Assembly (NCBI RefSeq): GCF_001949145.1
Contig: NW_019091380.1
Span: 2,778,691 to 2,842,690, forward strand
Reading direction: 5' to 3'
From: Acanthaster planci
Lineage: Eukaryota > Echinodermata > Asteroidea > Valvatida > Acanthasteridae
Length of the DNA stretch: 64,000 bases
Under the pieces are notes generated by a model that worked only from the letters and a program-made list of their open reading frames with translations, ran no database searches and was not told the origin of the DNA. Positions 1-12,800 of this stretch are shown in pieces. Made by a program: the position numbers and the translations under genes. The first letter of the stretch is position 1; every line of letters begins with the position of its first letter.

Positions 1-748
1 TAACGGCCGCGCTTGCCAACCAGTGGTAGTAGCCAGTCTAATTTGCGTATTTCATGGGAAAGGTCCGTTGCACGGTCTTGAACAGGACTCTAAAGAAACT
101 TGGTTTGATAGAACTTTTACAGTTCAGCTAGAATCCAGATCAGTTGGTTCATTGGTACTGACAGGACAGCATGGGCCCTATGTTGTGCTAGTGTGCATAT
201 AATTAAAGCTAACACAAATAACGATCCTCGTTGGAATTGTCTCCAAGTGGTACATGTATTAACATGAAGTTCAGCTGGAAAAGCAGCATCCTTTGGCCCC
301 CCTGCTAACCATCCCACCTCTTCCCACTCTGAAAATTCCTTGTTTCTATTACAAATCATGAAATGAGCAAGATATAAATACTTTTCATCAAGTGCATCTT
401 ATCTCAACTCTCAGACAAGATTTCAAAGTGACAGCGCCAACTGTGAACTTTTCCAAATACAATTTGCAGGTTTTGAAGCACGTTTCATGCTTTATTGCAT
501 GTGTGTGTCGCTTTCCAAAATTGAATTTTGTCAAGCAATTTTCAGAACTCCCGATTCCCCGCAAAGTGAACATAAATGGAAAACAATGCCAAGAGAATCC
601 TCTCCATTCTCACTGCATTGAGTTGGGAGAGCCGTTCCTTGTCATTTACTCCTGTTTGAGGGAGGTGTTTTTGGGGGGGCGGGGGGTTTCAGTTCTTTTT
701 AAGGTTTGTATATACCGGTCTGTTATTGTTGGGTCTCTTTCATTTCAG
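1..748 (+). other. LLGL intron, 3' part
   Basis: Non-coding sequence before the first LLGL exon seen. Short open frames here lack family matches. It ends in a pyrimidine-rich acceptor (CTCTTTCATTTCAG). A G-run lies near 674-685. Confidence 0.75.
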
Positions 749-800
749 GACCATTCCCCTGCAAGGCCATCAACAAGCTGAAGTACCTGACCACCAAGAG
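749..800 (+). CDS. LLGL: LLGL exon ([10 protein letters not shown])
   Basis: First LLGL exon in the window, 52 nt. It begins with the last two bases of a Gly codon after a TTTCAG acceptor and ends phase 2 (AG) at GTAAGA. It encodes [17 protein letters not shown], a linker conserved in LLGL before the second propeller. Confidence 0.85.
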
Positions 801-3800
801 GTAAGAGGTCACGGTGGGCGGTAAATTCCCTATACCAAGGGAAGAATTTGCCGCCACTTTTGGATTTAGTCAGGCGCTGTCTTGGCTAGGGTACCCTGCC
901 GTTGGTTTTGAGTAGAAGCTGCTCGTCTGTGGGTTTATGTCTGTGGTTTTGCCAACTTCGTACAAATAAGTGTAGTGCGTCACAACACGGCATCTCTCAC
1001 CAACTTTCCCCCCCCCCGTCCATGTTGGAATGACAAATGTACATGTATTTGACATGTATTGTGTTTTCAATCTGTTTTGGAACGGAACTAATTTGGGAAT
1101 ATGAGAGCTTCCTGTAGTGTTTGCTTGAGATGTCTGCTTAAGGGAGAAATGAGCAGATGCTGTCCACATACATTTAGTCTGGCAGTTCTCCCTTTGATGC
1201 TTGAGAGTACGGGCGCTATTTCTGCCCCTCCCCCCCAGCAACCTGCTCGTTAATGGCTTAAACAGTGTATTTCCACCTAATGAAGTTAATCCACGGTGTG
1301 TTGAAACGGGGGTACTGTTGTGTCATGGAAATAGTGTCGTATTTCTACAGCTGTTTTTCCTGTTCAAGTATCTACGGTATTTGTCTACCCAGACTCCTGG
1401 AAAATTAGACATACATGTAAGAGAAAAAACACGTGCGAATAAACTGAATGTGAAAACTGTGCAGTACCCGGGAGCTGTCTTTTGTAAGTGCGCAACAAAA
1501 TTTGATGGCTTGCCAAGCATGATGCAACTGTTTTGCCTTTGAAAAATAATTAAATACTTGTTCTGGAAAAGTTGCAGACAAGTGCCTCGGATAAATATCA
1601 AAGTTGCTTACTGCACAGTAACTTGATTCCATTATTGTGTCCTGGCCGTGGGAACTGGCCAAATGAGAAGATTTTTGGGTGACAGAAATGGGTGAATTAC
1701 CCCCAAGGGATGGCTCGTAGGAACCGCTTGGAGTGCCTGTGGGGGCCCAACAGGAAATGAGAACATCAACTTTCACTTGCCTTTTTGGCTTATTGAATTT
1801 CCTGTCAGATTTGCTGTTCCTAGTTTCCTTGTTCTCTGCTGAGTAAAAGAGCTGTGACGGATTCCCGTGCCCAAATATCGGAGTCAAATATATTTCCCTT
1901 GTAGTCATTTATTTCACGGATAGAATTGGCTTTTACTTGGCTTAATACAGACAGAAGTGGCAAAGTGGAGTTGTTCTGAAACAATAAAAGAATGATGACA
2001 ATTTGCAATTTAACTATGCAAAGACTCCAAAATAATGGTTTCTCAGGGTTGACAATTCTTTTATTGTTGCTTCTGGTAGAGTTGTTTTAACTGACTTTGT
2101 ATTTACTTTTCAAAGTAGCCTATTTTCAATTTTTAGTTACGGTATCGTGTTTTGCTTTATACCTGCTGCTGTGAACAAGCACAAGTGTGAAAATATTGTC
2201 CCTGAAAACCAATATGGATTTATATGACACTTTTATGCGTATATGTGTACGTGTATATGGCACTTTTACCCAGAAAATGAGTGGTCAGAATACATTGTTA
2301 TTACCCCTGATCAGCTGGCCTTTAAACACTCCTGAAGCCATCTTGGCCCCCTGACCATATATGTACATCATCTCTTGGTGTTTCTTGCAGTCTGGCAAAA
2401 TACTGCAAAGCGTTATACATTTGTTGACAGTGGTTTGCTGTGTCAGGTTTCAGGAACTCCAGCTACATCTTAGTGTTCATTTCTTTGCCAGTGACCCTTT
2501 CATGATCTTCTCCGGCGGTATGCCCCGTGCCAGCTACGGCGACCGCCACTGTGTGACCGTCATGCAAGGCAACAAGCACGTCGTCTTGGACTTCACCTCC
2601 AAGGTCATTGACTTCTTCACCATGTCTGATGTGGATGCTGAATACGGTACGACAATCACTCCGAAGTTTATCCCTACTCATAAGTCAAGATTTATTAAGA
2701 ACTACTGTCCGACTGTAAGCTTCCATGATAAACCCTGAAAGGGCTTTGAAATAATTTTTTTTTAACCTTTCAGCCAGATGTAGGGACAGGAATGTGGAAT
2801 AGCTGACCCAATAAGCAATGTCACTCATCTTCTTGAAATTTGGATGAGTGTATCAGTGAAGTTTCGATTCAGTCCTACAAAGGATTTTGTTACGGTCATT
2901 TGAAGTTGACGCTCACACACGTATTGGCCGTGCGTTTAGCACAAGTCATTCAATTTAATAAGGTTAAAATTTGGGGCCTACTGGTCTTGATAGAAAAGGA
3001 CATTTGACAAGAAGGGCTGTTCAGATTTTCAGACAGTTCTGTATAAAAACAGGACGGCAAGACAGTGAAAGAACCGAGGGCTGGGCATGATAAAAACATA
3101 AATAGCGAAGGTATCAGAGAGATGTACCCCTGCTCTCGTAGCATTAAGAATTAGAGCTTCATGCCTATCTTCATCGGCAGTGTATTTCCTATACTTTTAA
3201 TGCCTTGTTGGCATTTTACTTACCTGCACATATTGAAGTGTTACGGCTTGTGCAGCAGGGCAATGTTCAATGAAGTCATCAGTTTGGAGGTAAGGCACCA
3301 AGCCGGCTCATTGTCTCCGTTGGTGGGTCATTCCCCTCTCTGCTTTCTGTCATTTGCTTGTAGAGTTTGATGAGCCACACACTCTGGTTGTCTTGGTAGA
3401 GGAGGAGATTGTCTTCATTGATCTGCAGTCAGAGGGGTGAGTCATGTCTTCAAGTAACTTGATCTCCCAGCCGATAGGAAAAAATAGCCAGACAACGGTG
3501 TTGTAATCAAGACCTCTTAAGATCATTACAAGACCTCCTGTCTGATTTCAAGTAACTAGCTCTTCAAATGAACTGCAGATAAAAAAAACCCTTGTCATCG
3601 TCAGCACTCAGCTACTTTTTAATGGTCCTGGGTACGTTCTTGTGAATGGTTTTGCGAGTAATCCTCTCGTGTCTGGTCATGGCTATAACCCAGTTCAGAG
3701 TTGTGCAAAAGTTTGAGAATGAAGCCTCAAGTGTGGTCTTGACTTTAACCCTGGCTCAACTCCACTCTTTGAAAGCCATTATGGTCCTGGAGTCTTCACT

Positions 3801-6800
3801 TGCCAATTCTCTGTACCTCAGTGAGCCACCTGCTCAAATTTTGTATCATCCTCATTATAAAGTATGTCACTTTCTACCGGTTTATGCATTGTGTTTTTGT
3901 TTGTATGGGTACTTTTTGGTATAAGTCATTGAGTGGAGGAGTATTGTAGAATTAAGTAAGGTTTAGTTTGAGGTTTTATCCTGAGTTACCCAACAAAACC
4001 CTGTTAAACCTCATAAAACCTCTTGGTAAACTTTGATTTACAACCTGTTCAATTATGCACTATCCATAACTGAAAAATATCTAGTTGTTCAGGGCAGCTT
4101 AACAACATTTGCCCCATTAATTGCTTGGATTTGTCATTGCTTGGTTTCAGTTGGCCGGTCTTCAACCTGCCCTACCTGTCCTCTCTGCACGCCTCAGCCA
4201 TCACCTGCCAGCAGCACGTCAGCAATGTCCCCTCAGAGCTCTGGGACAAGATTGTGGCCGCTGGGGAGCAACAGATGGCTAACAACACCTCGCAGAGGGT
4301 AAGGAGTGTCCGGCCGCGTCCAAAGATTGTGGCTGCGGTTGGAAATTATGAGTGAGCATATGGAGGTCACTGGTTGGTGGCTGTAGCCGTTTACCACAGG
4401 GTCGTGTGTTAATGTTGGCCACAGCCAGTTGATTGGACACAGCCTTTTATCATTCATGAGACACTTTGGGCTCATACCAAACTGAATCAAATTGAGCTTT
4501 CATCTGGAACTATCTTCTGGACGGCAGTGCTCAATCTCATTAGCTCAGCATCTATCAAGATTAAAATACAGTAGACTAATCCAAGAAGATGATCATTACT
4601 GTAGTGACACACACGCGACCTTAAGCTTGGGTAAATCACAGCACCCTGTTGGTTGAAAAGGAATTAGATGAACGTCCCTCCTTGGTGCAATCTTGGTGTC
4701 ACTGCACAAATGGCTTTGAATTCTTGCTCTGGGTTAGTCTACAGCTATACTACAAAGCTTCTTTTGTTTATTGTTTTCAACCTGTGCATTTCACTTGGCA
4801 TTGTTATCACATGGTTATCACACTCAAGAAAGCCTTCGGCTGTATCAGGGGTTGTTACATTTTTTTCAGGTTGCAAATGAATCGTGGAACACCTTAGGAA
4901 AAGCACACACAAACTATTTCCCAACTTCCCAGGTTGCATTGTGTAATGGGGTGTGATCCCTGACTGCATGGTGCTTTTATGTTTTGTGGCTTCTAAATAG
5001 CGCCTCCAAATAAAGGTACTGTCAAATGGGAAAAGCCACCAATGCAAGGCTGGGTAGCTCAGTTGGTAGAGCACCGGAGTTGTGGAGGTCGCAGGTTCAA
5101 ATCCTACTCCAGTCAATTTCTTTGTTCATCTTATAAAAAATTCCTGCTAGATATACTAATTTTGAATAGTTAATAGTACTAGTGAGCCCTTGCAACATTT
5201 TGTAACTCTTCAACTCTCAAGGTCAGTAAAAGAACTGTAAAACAATGGTAGATGAAGTTGTTGAATAAAATGGGGTTCCTGTGTTTTGTGTCTTGTGAAG
5301 GAGTGGCCGATGAATGGGGGTAAGAACCTGGCCGAGCTGCCTACCCCGCATGACCTCCTGATGACTGGCCACGAGGACGGCACCGTCCGCTTCTGGGATG
5401 CCTCCACCGTCTCCCTGAAGTTCCTCTACAAGTTAAGCACCGCCCAGGCCTTTGTGACCGAGGCTGACCATGCTGACGCAGGGGTAGGCGAGACGGAGGG
5501 CGAGTGGCCGCCATTCCGCAAGGTAAGACTGCATCAGAATCTCATGGTTAGATCTTAGTCTGGGTACACTTTATTAGGTGGACGTAGCCAAAGCTAATTT
5601 TGGATACATCCAGAGAAGGAGAGGAATCGGATAGTGATAGTTGGATAAACAGACTTTCATAATACATGAGCTAGTTAGGAGAGTACCATCAGTTATTTAT
5701 GGCTAGACCTTAGGGCATTACTGGATATCAATAGCCATGTACATTGCATTGTACAGCATGAAACCAGGACCATTCATGATGGATTTATGACGATACCTGG
5801 CTGTAGCTTGCTCATTCCATTCTGTGTTAGTTTCTCTTTCACTGTTGAATGAAATGAAAGAGAGGCTCATGGGTAACTGTTTCAACTGGTCACAAAGACT
5901 GTACATTCCAGTGAAAACTGTTCACAGATGTGTTCCTTGCTTCACACTCCACCTGCCTGCAATAGGTTTTTCAAGCTGAACGTTGTTGAGGCGTAAAACT
6001 GTACAATCCCGTTTCAGCATGGAGCCCATTGAATTTACTTGAAGAATTCACCTCTTTGTTCACGAGTATAATTGCAAAATCTGTTGTTTTAAATGCGAAT
6101 GTACTGTGTTCACCTAATGAGTCCAGTGGTGTCACGACAGAGTTCCTGACAGAATTTTCAATGTTCACAGCAGAGTTCATTAGTAGTTGTGTGTTCCTGC
6201 ATCCATTCCCCCACCCACCCAGGTTGGCAATTTTGACCCCTTCAGCGACGATCCTCGCCTGGGCATCCAGAGGATTGTCCTGTGCCCGGTCAGTGGCTCC
6301 CTGCTGGTGGGAGGCACCGCTGGCCAGGTGGTCATTCTCAACATCGGAACGGAGGAGGTAGAGAAGACCGTGGAGGTAAGCAATCTCAAAGCTTATTTCA
6401 GCCGGCTCATGTGGGTTAGCTGACACAGTTACCCCTTTCGTGACTGAAGCTTTTGTATGCTCTCATTGGTGAGCTTTTTTTGAGAGACCCACAGTCGTCT
6501 CGATGCATGTTGGTCCCATTCATCAACGATTCCCAATGGGCGTATTAATTCACGCAGCAGTAAAGCATGTCCAGTGTTGAAATAAATTGAACGCAATGAT
6601 TTCCTGTGGGACTAATTAAGCTAAAAATGGAGAAACGCTCAATGGGGCATTGAACCACTCTAGAAGATCATAAAGAAGCTACTAAGAAGATTTCTGCTCA
6701 GAGATGAAATCATGGTCAGGGTGGCGTGGTTGGACGTTTCCTCATCGTGCTTTCAGTTCTTGAGAGATGTTGTTTGTGTGAAAGTCAGTAACATGATGCT

Positions 6801-9800
6801 CATTAGACAGATTTCCTCCGCCTTGTGTGGTTGAAAAATGTAAAGTATTGCACAGCATGCCACTTTCTTGTAATTTTTTCTGTTTGTGGGCAAGGATGTA
6901 AACAACAGCGTGATAGGGTTTCCACATTTTCTTGCAGAGGAAAAATTGAAAGGCCTGTCTTGTGGGTCTGACCGAAATAGAGGTAGAACTTTGGTGATTA
7001 ATTTGAAAGAAAATTATTCTTATTATTAATCAAAGGGGAAATACAACATTAAAACCTGCAGATAAATGTAAATAACGATTGTTTTCTTGTCCTGCAGAGC
7101 TTTCCAATTCAGATTGTCGGGGAGCAAGACAAATTTGTGTGGAAGGGCCATGAGTCGCTGGGTGTCAAGGAAGATGCCCTGAAGTTTGCCCCTGGCTTCC
7201 AGCCGTCCATGGTGGTGCAAGCCCAACCCCCGGCCTCCATCACAGCCCTGGCCCTTCAAACTAGCTGGGGGTTGGCTGGCCTGGGCACCAGCCATGGCTT
7301 TGCCCTGTTTGACACCGTGCAGAAGAAGCTGGTCAGCGCCCACTGCACCCTGAACCCCAACGACCTGTCGTCCACGGGGCAGCCCATGACCCGCAAGCGC
7401 TCCATGGCCAAGTCGCTGCGTGCCTCCATCCGCAGGCTGCGGAAGAGGCGGGACCACAGGGCTGGATCGCCCAAGAAGGAGCGAGCGGAAGGCGGAGCCA
7501 GTGGATCTGGGGAGGGCGTGCAGACCACGGACATTGACGCAGACAAGGTATAAAACACCGAGAGAAAACCTTTACATACCCAAAATTATTCTCCTGGAAT
7601 TGAATACACAAGCTCACTGCTCTTGAAAAATTAATAAAACTTGCAAATGAAACGAGTGGGTGTACAGACCACAGGCATTGACAAAATGGAGAAATTTGAG
7701 AAAAGTATTGGCAGCCTGACATTGCTTGTCCTTAAACACTCATCGTTTCAAAACACATTAAATTCTTCCAGAATTGAGTGCATGGCCTTTTCTTAGGGAA
7801 AGAAACTTAAAGTTTTATACTTTAATATTTTCGATTTAAATTCTTACGAAATTTTATTTCTCAAAAAACCCCACTTTTTTTAAATCTTTTCAACACCTTA
7901 AAGATATCACACAGATGACTGTGTTTGCTGAATTCTGCTTAATTATTGTTTAAGTTGGAAAATAACGTATTATACTGTTTGTTTGCTCTGTTTAGCAAGA
8001 TTACAGTATCAGTATTTGAATTTTCCAGTGTAACTGTTGTGTGGACTTCATGTTGATTTCTGGTTTTTCTTTCCTCGTTTTGTAGCCTGAGGGCAAGGAA
8101 GACAGCGGTGCCAAGTCCAGCCCCACCCGCGAGATGGCCCAGGTGGAACGCAAGATTGAAGCCAGGAGTGATGACACCAAGACCAGCATGGTCCGATGCC
8201 TGTACTTTGCCAACACCTTTGTCAATGACAGTAAGTCCCCTGAATCTGAACACTGCCCCTTGTCTATAAGAGGCAGACCACTCCCCTTCCCCCCCAAAAA
8301 ACCATGCCTTTGGCACCCCTGACCCTTGGGCGTAGTTAAACAGCGTACAATCTCCATTGAATTAATACCATTATGATGTGAATGTCTGTTGGACCTACAG
8401 TCCACATGCCAACAATTCAGCTATCTGGTGATTCAGGACTTGATACGCTGGACTCTAATCCAGCATGGTCCGATGCCTGTACTTTGCCAACACCTTTGTC
8501 AATGACAGTAAGTCCCCTGAATCTGAACGCTGGACTCTAATCCAGCATGGCGTCATCTTAAAGAGGTTTACGGACAAGGAAGTCTCTCTGATGTTATTTT
8601 GTTTGCGTTGAGTTTCAGGAAGCTCTGGTCGCTTTGCTGCTTTGTCCGTTTTCACAAGTCGCTCAGTAGAAAAACACAAACTGGTGAGAAAAAAACCCCA
8701 TTTCAAGATTAATGACTCATTCCATGCACTTCTGGTGGATCTGTTGTTTAGGCCAGGTGGCAACTCCCTCTCTGTGGTGTGGCACTAATGCCGGATCTGT
8801 CATCATCTACGTGATCAGCATCCCTGGAGCCGACAAACGAGACACGGACGCAGTGGAGGCAATGATTTGTAAGAATCTGTGTACTATAACAACGGCTCTC
8901 AAATATGGCAGTCCACAAATTGACCAATTTGTAATGTAACTTTTAACAGCTAATCTGCCTTGAGCAGAAGCACTCCCCCATGGGTTGAAAAGAGCCTTGT
9001 TGGTGGGGCGGGTTTTGTTATGTTGGTAGTGACTTTACCATAACGTGTGCATTTCATAGTCGCTCCTGAACCGGCAAAGTTCGTGAACTAACAGTTCCCA
9101 TCAATGGAGCCTCCGCTGCTAGGAAAATTGCACCCTCTCTTCGTCCTGCTGGGGTTGCCCATACACTGACAGGATTCATTTCTTTACCCTATGCACCCCA
9201 CTTTGGGGAGACGGGCAATTTTCAAAACAGCAGATAGATTTTGATTTAAAAAAAGGTTGCATTCCGATTTGTGAGTGATCTGAAGGTAAAAACCATGTGA
9301 AGAAGCGCATATATAATTTCATCATCTTGATTCAGTATTCAACCAAAATACGGACCAAACAATTAAGATGCAACATAAAACCCCAGTCCCAAGTGGACAA
9401 TAAATTAAACTACTCACGACAGGGCGAAGATGAATGAAGTATGTTTTAAAAATTAGAGGAGCAAAAACAAAACACATTTAAAAAATAAATTCATTTAATT
9501 GCAGCAGCAAAATTCATAAATAATTTTCTGAAATTTGTGTGAACCAAAAGGGAGAGGATTACAGGAGAACCCAAATGCCCAGCCATGTTTTCAACGCAGT
9601 CAATAACAGGCAAACTGGTACTAGTTGCCATTGGGTCTAGTACCCAGCCTTATCTATGCTTTCCCTTTTGGTTTTATGATACAAGGTTCCCATGGTCTAG
9701 GAAAAAACCTTGAGAAGTCTTTGAATTTTATTTTCCATTCTCAGGTACCAAAAAATACATGGAAATTGGTAAAAATGGCAAAAATAGTCACAGATAAGTC

Positions 9801-12800
9801 GCACATGTTTTGGGACCAATTTATTCAAAATTTCAAATGGAAAACAAATTGGAAACAAATGTTGCATCTCTCATAGTTAAATCTACATTTAAATAAACCG
9901 GTCATGGATCTTCATCATTTAGTCACAGATCTTCATCATTTAGTCACAGAATTGAATTATTGACCCTAAAGATGCAGGAATCCTGCGTCGGTGAAGGAGA
10001 AGCTTCAGGTTCAACCTCGCTAACCTTTGATCATGTTATATAACTTTATATAATTTTTTCGACCTCATCACAGCTAAGGAGATCAGGTTGAAGCACGGCG
10101 CCCCCGTGGTGTCTCTGGTCATTGTGGACAGTGACACCTACCCCTTGCCAGACCCCATTGATGTACAGAACGAGCGAGCCAAGCCACCCAACATGAGCGG
10201 CCATAGCCTCATCGTGTGCTCCGAGGAACAGTTCAAGGTAGGTTGTAAGCTGTAGCCGCTGTGTCACCTAGCTCACATCAGCACAGTCCAAGATCAATGC
10301 CCGCACATCTCCCAACCTGCAGAGCATTGCTGCAGTAGAATTTATGTAGGAGATAGAGCACAATCAGAGCTAGGAAAAATCTGACTTTTCTAGATTTTAA
10401 AATAAAGCAGGTGATGGGCTGAGACCTGATTGGATTAGCAAGAGACAAATTTTAAAGCGGGAGACTTACGGAAAAAAGGAAGGGCAAAAACCCTGACGTT
10501 TTGCACCTTCATCATGAATTTATTGAGCATAGTTACTTACTTTTCATAGACACCTCTCCAACTGCCTGCTTATTTGTATGAGCAGCCAGAGTTTGCAGAA
10601 ATATCACCCTAGCTCGATGTCGGATTTAACCTCAAAATATACATTTGCTTCATCACCTTAAAGAAGGGAGTTTGTTGTGTCGTATTAAGTGCCTGTAGTT
10701 GTATTTATGTGGTGTTTTGATACCTGAGTGACAAATTTTGATACCTGAGTGATAAATTTTGATACCTGAGTGACAATTTTTAACCACTTAATGCTGGGGA
10801 GCCCGATTTTGGAGACGTTGGCTTAATACGCACAGATGGGGTGCCCAAAATCGGACAGAGGGAACTGGCCCTTTGTAACAGAAAACCGTACTCGGAATAA
10901 AAGACTGGGCTGCTGGGAATTGCCAGTATTTTTTCAATGGCCGATAGCGGAGGTAATCCATCATTGTTTTAATACAGTATACCACTGTTGGTGGCATTCA
11001 GTGCCAGTGGATTACGACTGGGGACAAAAGGCTCCAGTGATACAATACCGCTGCACACTAATCTGGCCACATTTGACAAGAGGCCAGCTGCGCACTTGGC
11101 CAGTTTCGGGAACAAAAGAAAATTACGTAACACTGCGCAATCTGGGCTCTCTTTACACGGCAACAGGCCTGGCTGAAATACCCGGGCGTCAATAGATGTT
11201 GTCTGTCAGATTGGAGTAGAAACCAGACAGTCATTTGTGTGGTTGTAAGCGTCCAGTAAATGGAGATATGAATTTTTAAAGAATTTTGAAAGCAGAACAA
11301 AATGAAAATCGCCCGGCCCAGCAGAACAAACATAGATAAATGGGCCCGGCGCAAAGTTGTTAACACTTAATGAATTACATGTATTCTTGTACTCTTGTGC
11401 TGACAGCCAGCCAAAGTTTTACCAGCCCTGTGGGAAAAAACCTGATTGTGAAATAAGAAAGGAAGACCTTATTTAGCATTGACCAAACTGAATTTTATCT
11501 CAGATGCGATTGGACAGTCTCAATAGGCTTGCTGATGTTTGACCCTTCTCTCTTCCCTTATCCCAGGTATTCCACCTGCCCAGCCTGAAGCCATTCCGCA
11601 AGACCAAGCTGACCGCTCACGATGGGTCCAAGGTTCGCAAGGTCAGCTACATCAACTTCAGAAGCCGAAGTGGTGAGTTTGCGAATTGAATTTGACACTT
11701 GCAAATCTGATCACAAACTTTGAAGGCCTGCCTGACTTGCGACAACATTGTAAGGAATGAGGATTTTTTTTCAATGGACTGACCTCCCTCTGAGGTCAGA
11801 AAGACAGAAGGACTGTGGAATCCAAAAGACATACCCGTAGCAGTTTGATGGATTGAAACATTGTGGTTTTGTCTCCCCTCCCCCCCAAAAAAGACGACAA
11901 CTACTCTGAGAACTGCATCAGTTGCCTGACCAACCTGGGAGAGCTGGCCATCTACAGCATTCCGGCCCTCAAGAAACAGCTGGGCTTCTCTGCCCTCCGC
12001 AAGGAGAACGTGGCTGGCATTCAGTCTCTCATCTTCACGTCTCGCGGGGAGGGATTCTACCTGCTCTCGCCGTCTGAGCTTGAAAGGTCGGTAGACAAAT
12101 AACTTTCAGTAACTGACGACGTGCTAATGCACCATTATGGTGTTCTTAATATGCTGATGCTTAATGCCGGCTGTGTCATCATTAATACTGCTTATCGGAT
12201 CTAGAAAACATTTCTTAAGGCCATCAGCATGATTGCTTCCGTGGCTGGTAGAAAGAACTAACGTCATAGGTGTCCATTAACTCCTGGGTGAAGCAAAGCA
12301 AGCAGTGACGTCTTCTCATGATTTGTTTCTTGTTCCGTTTACCTTGTCAGTAATTTCTAAGAGGTTATCATATCGTTGGAAGTTTTCACCATTCAATATC
12401 TCAATCTTTCAGGGTTGTATTGGTTTGAATTGTTTTGTCAGGGTTGAATGCTTCCAGTGCTTTGGCATTTTCTGGATTTTTTCCGGTGCAAATTGAGAAG
12501 AGATTTGGTGGCCTATAACCCCTTCACGGCAGGATTCTTTTGACTGTGACTGCTGGGCTGTGGTATGCCCTGAGTGGAGGGCTTTGTCCAGCAGTGGGCC
12601 CCATTGAACCAGTAGCTGTATGGTGAATAGACTGTATGTGTGGTATGCACCAGTCCTCACACAATGGTGCGGTAGTAGCAGTCATCCGTAGCGAAGGGGT
12701 TAATGTGGTGGGCAGCCTAATTCTGGATACTTGCAATACGTTTCCAGTAGACCTTTTTTTCATGTATTCCTTCTTATGGGAGCTTGATAGATGGCGGCCA

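Noticed and set aside
4745-5116. 123-codon reverse-strand frame beginning near the tRNA-like sequence
   Set aside because: Its start ([20 protein letters not shown]) is just the reverse translation of the tRNA-like element, a well-known source of false proteins; the rest is LLGL intron.
10836-11195. 119-codon forward frame
   Set aside because: Lies within an LLGL intron, has no family features and fits no splice phase.
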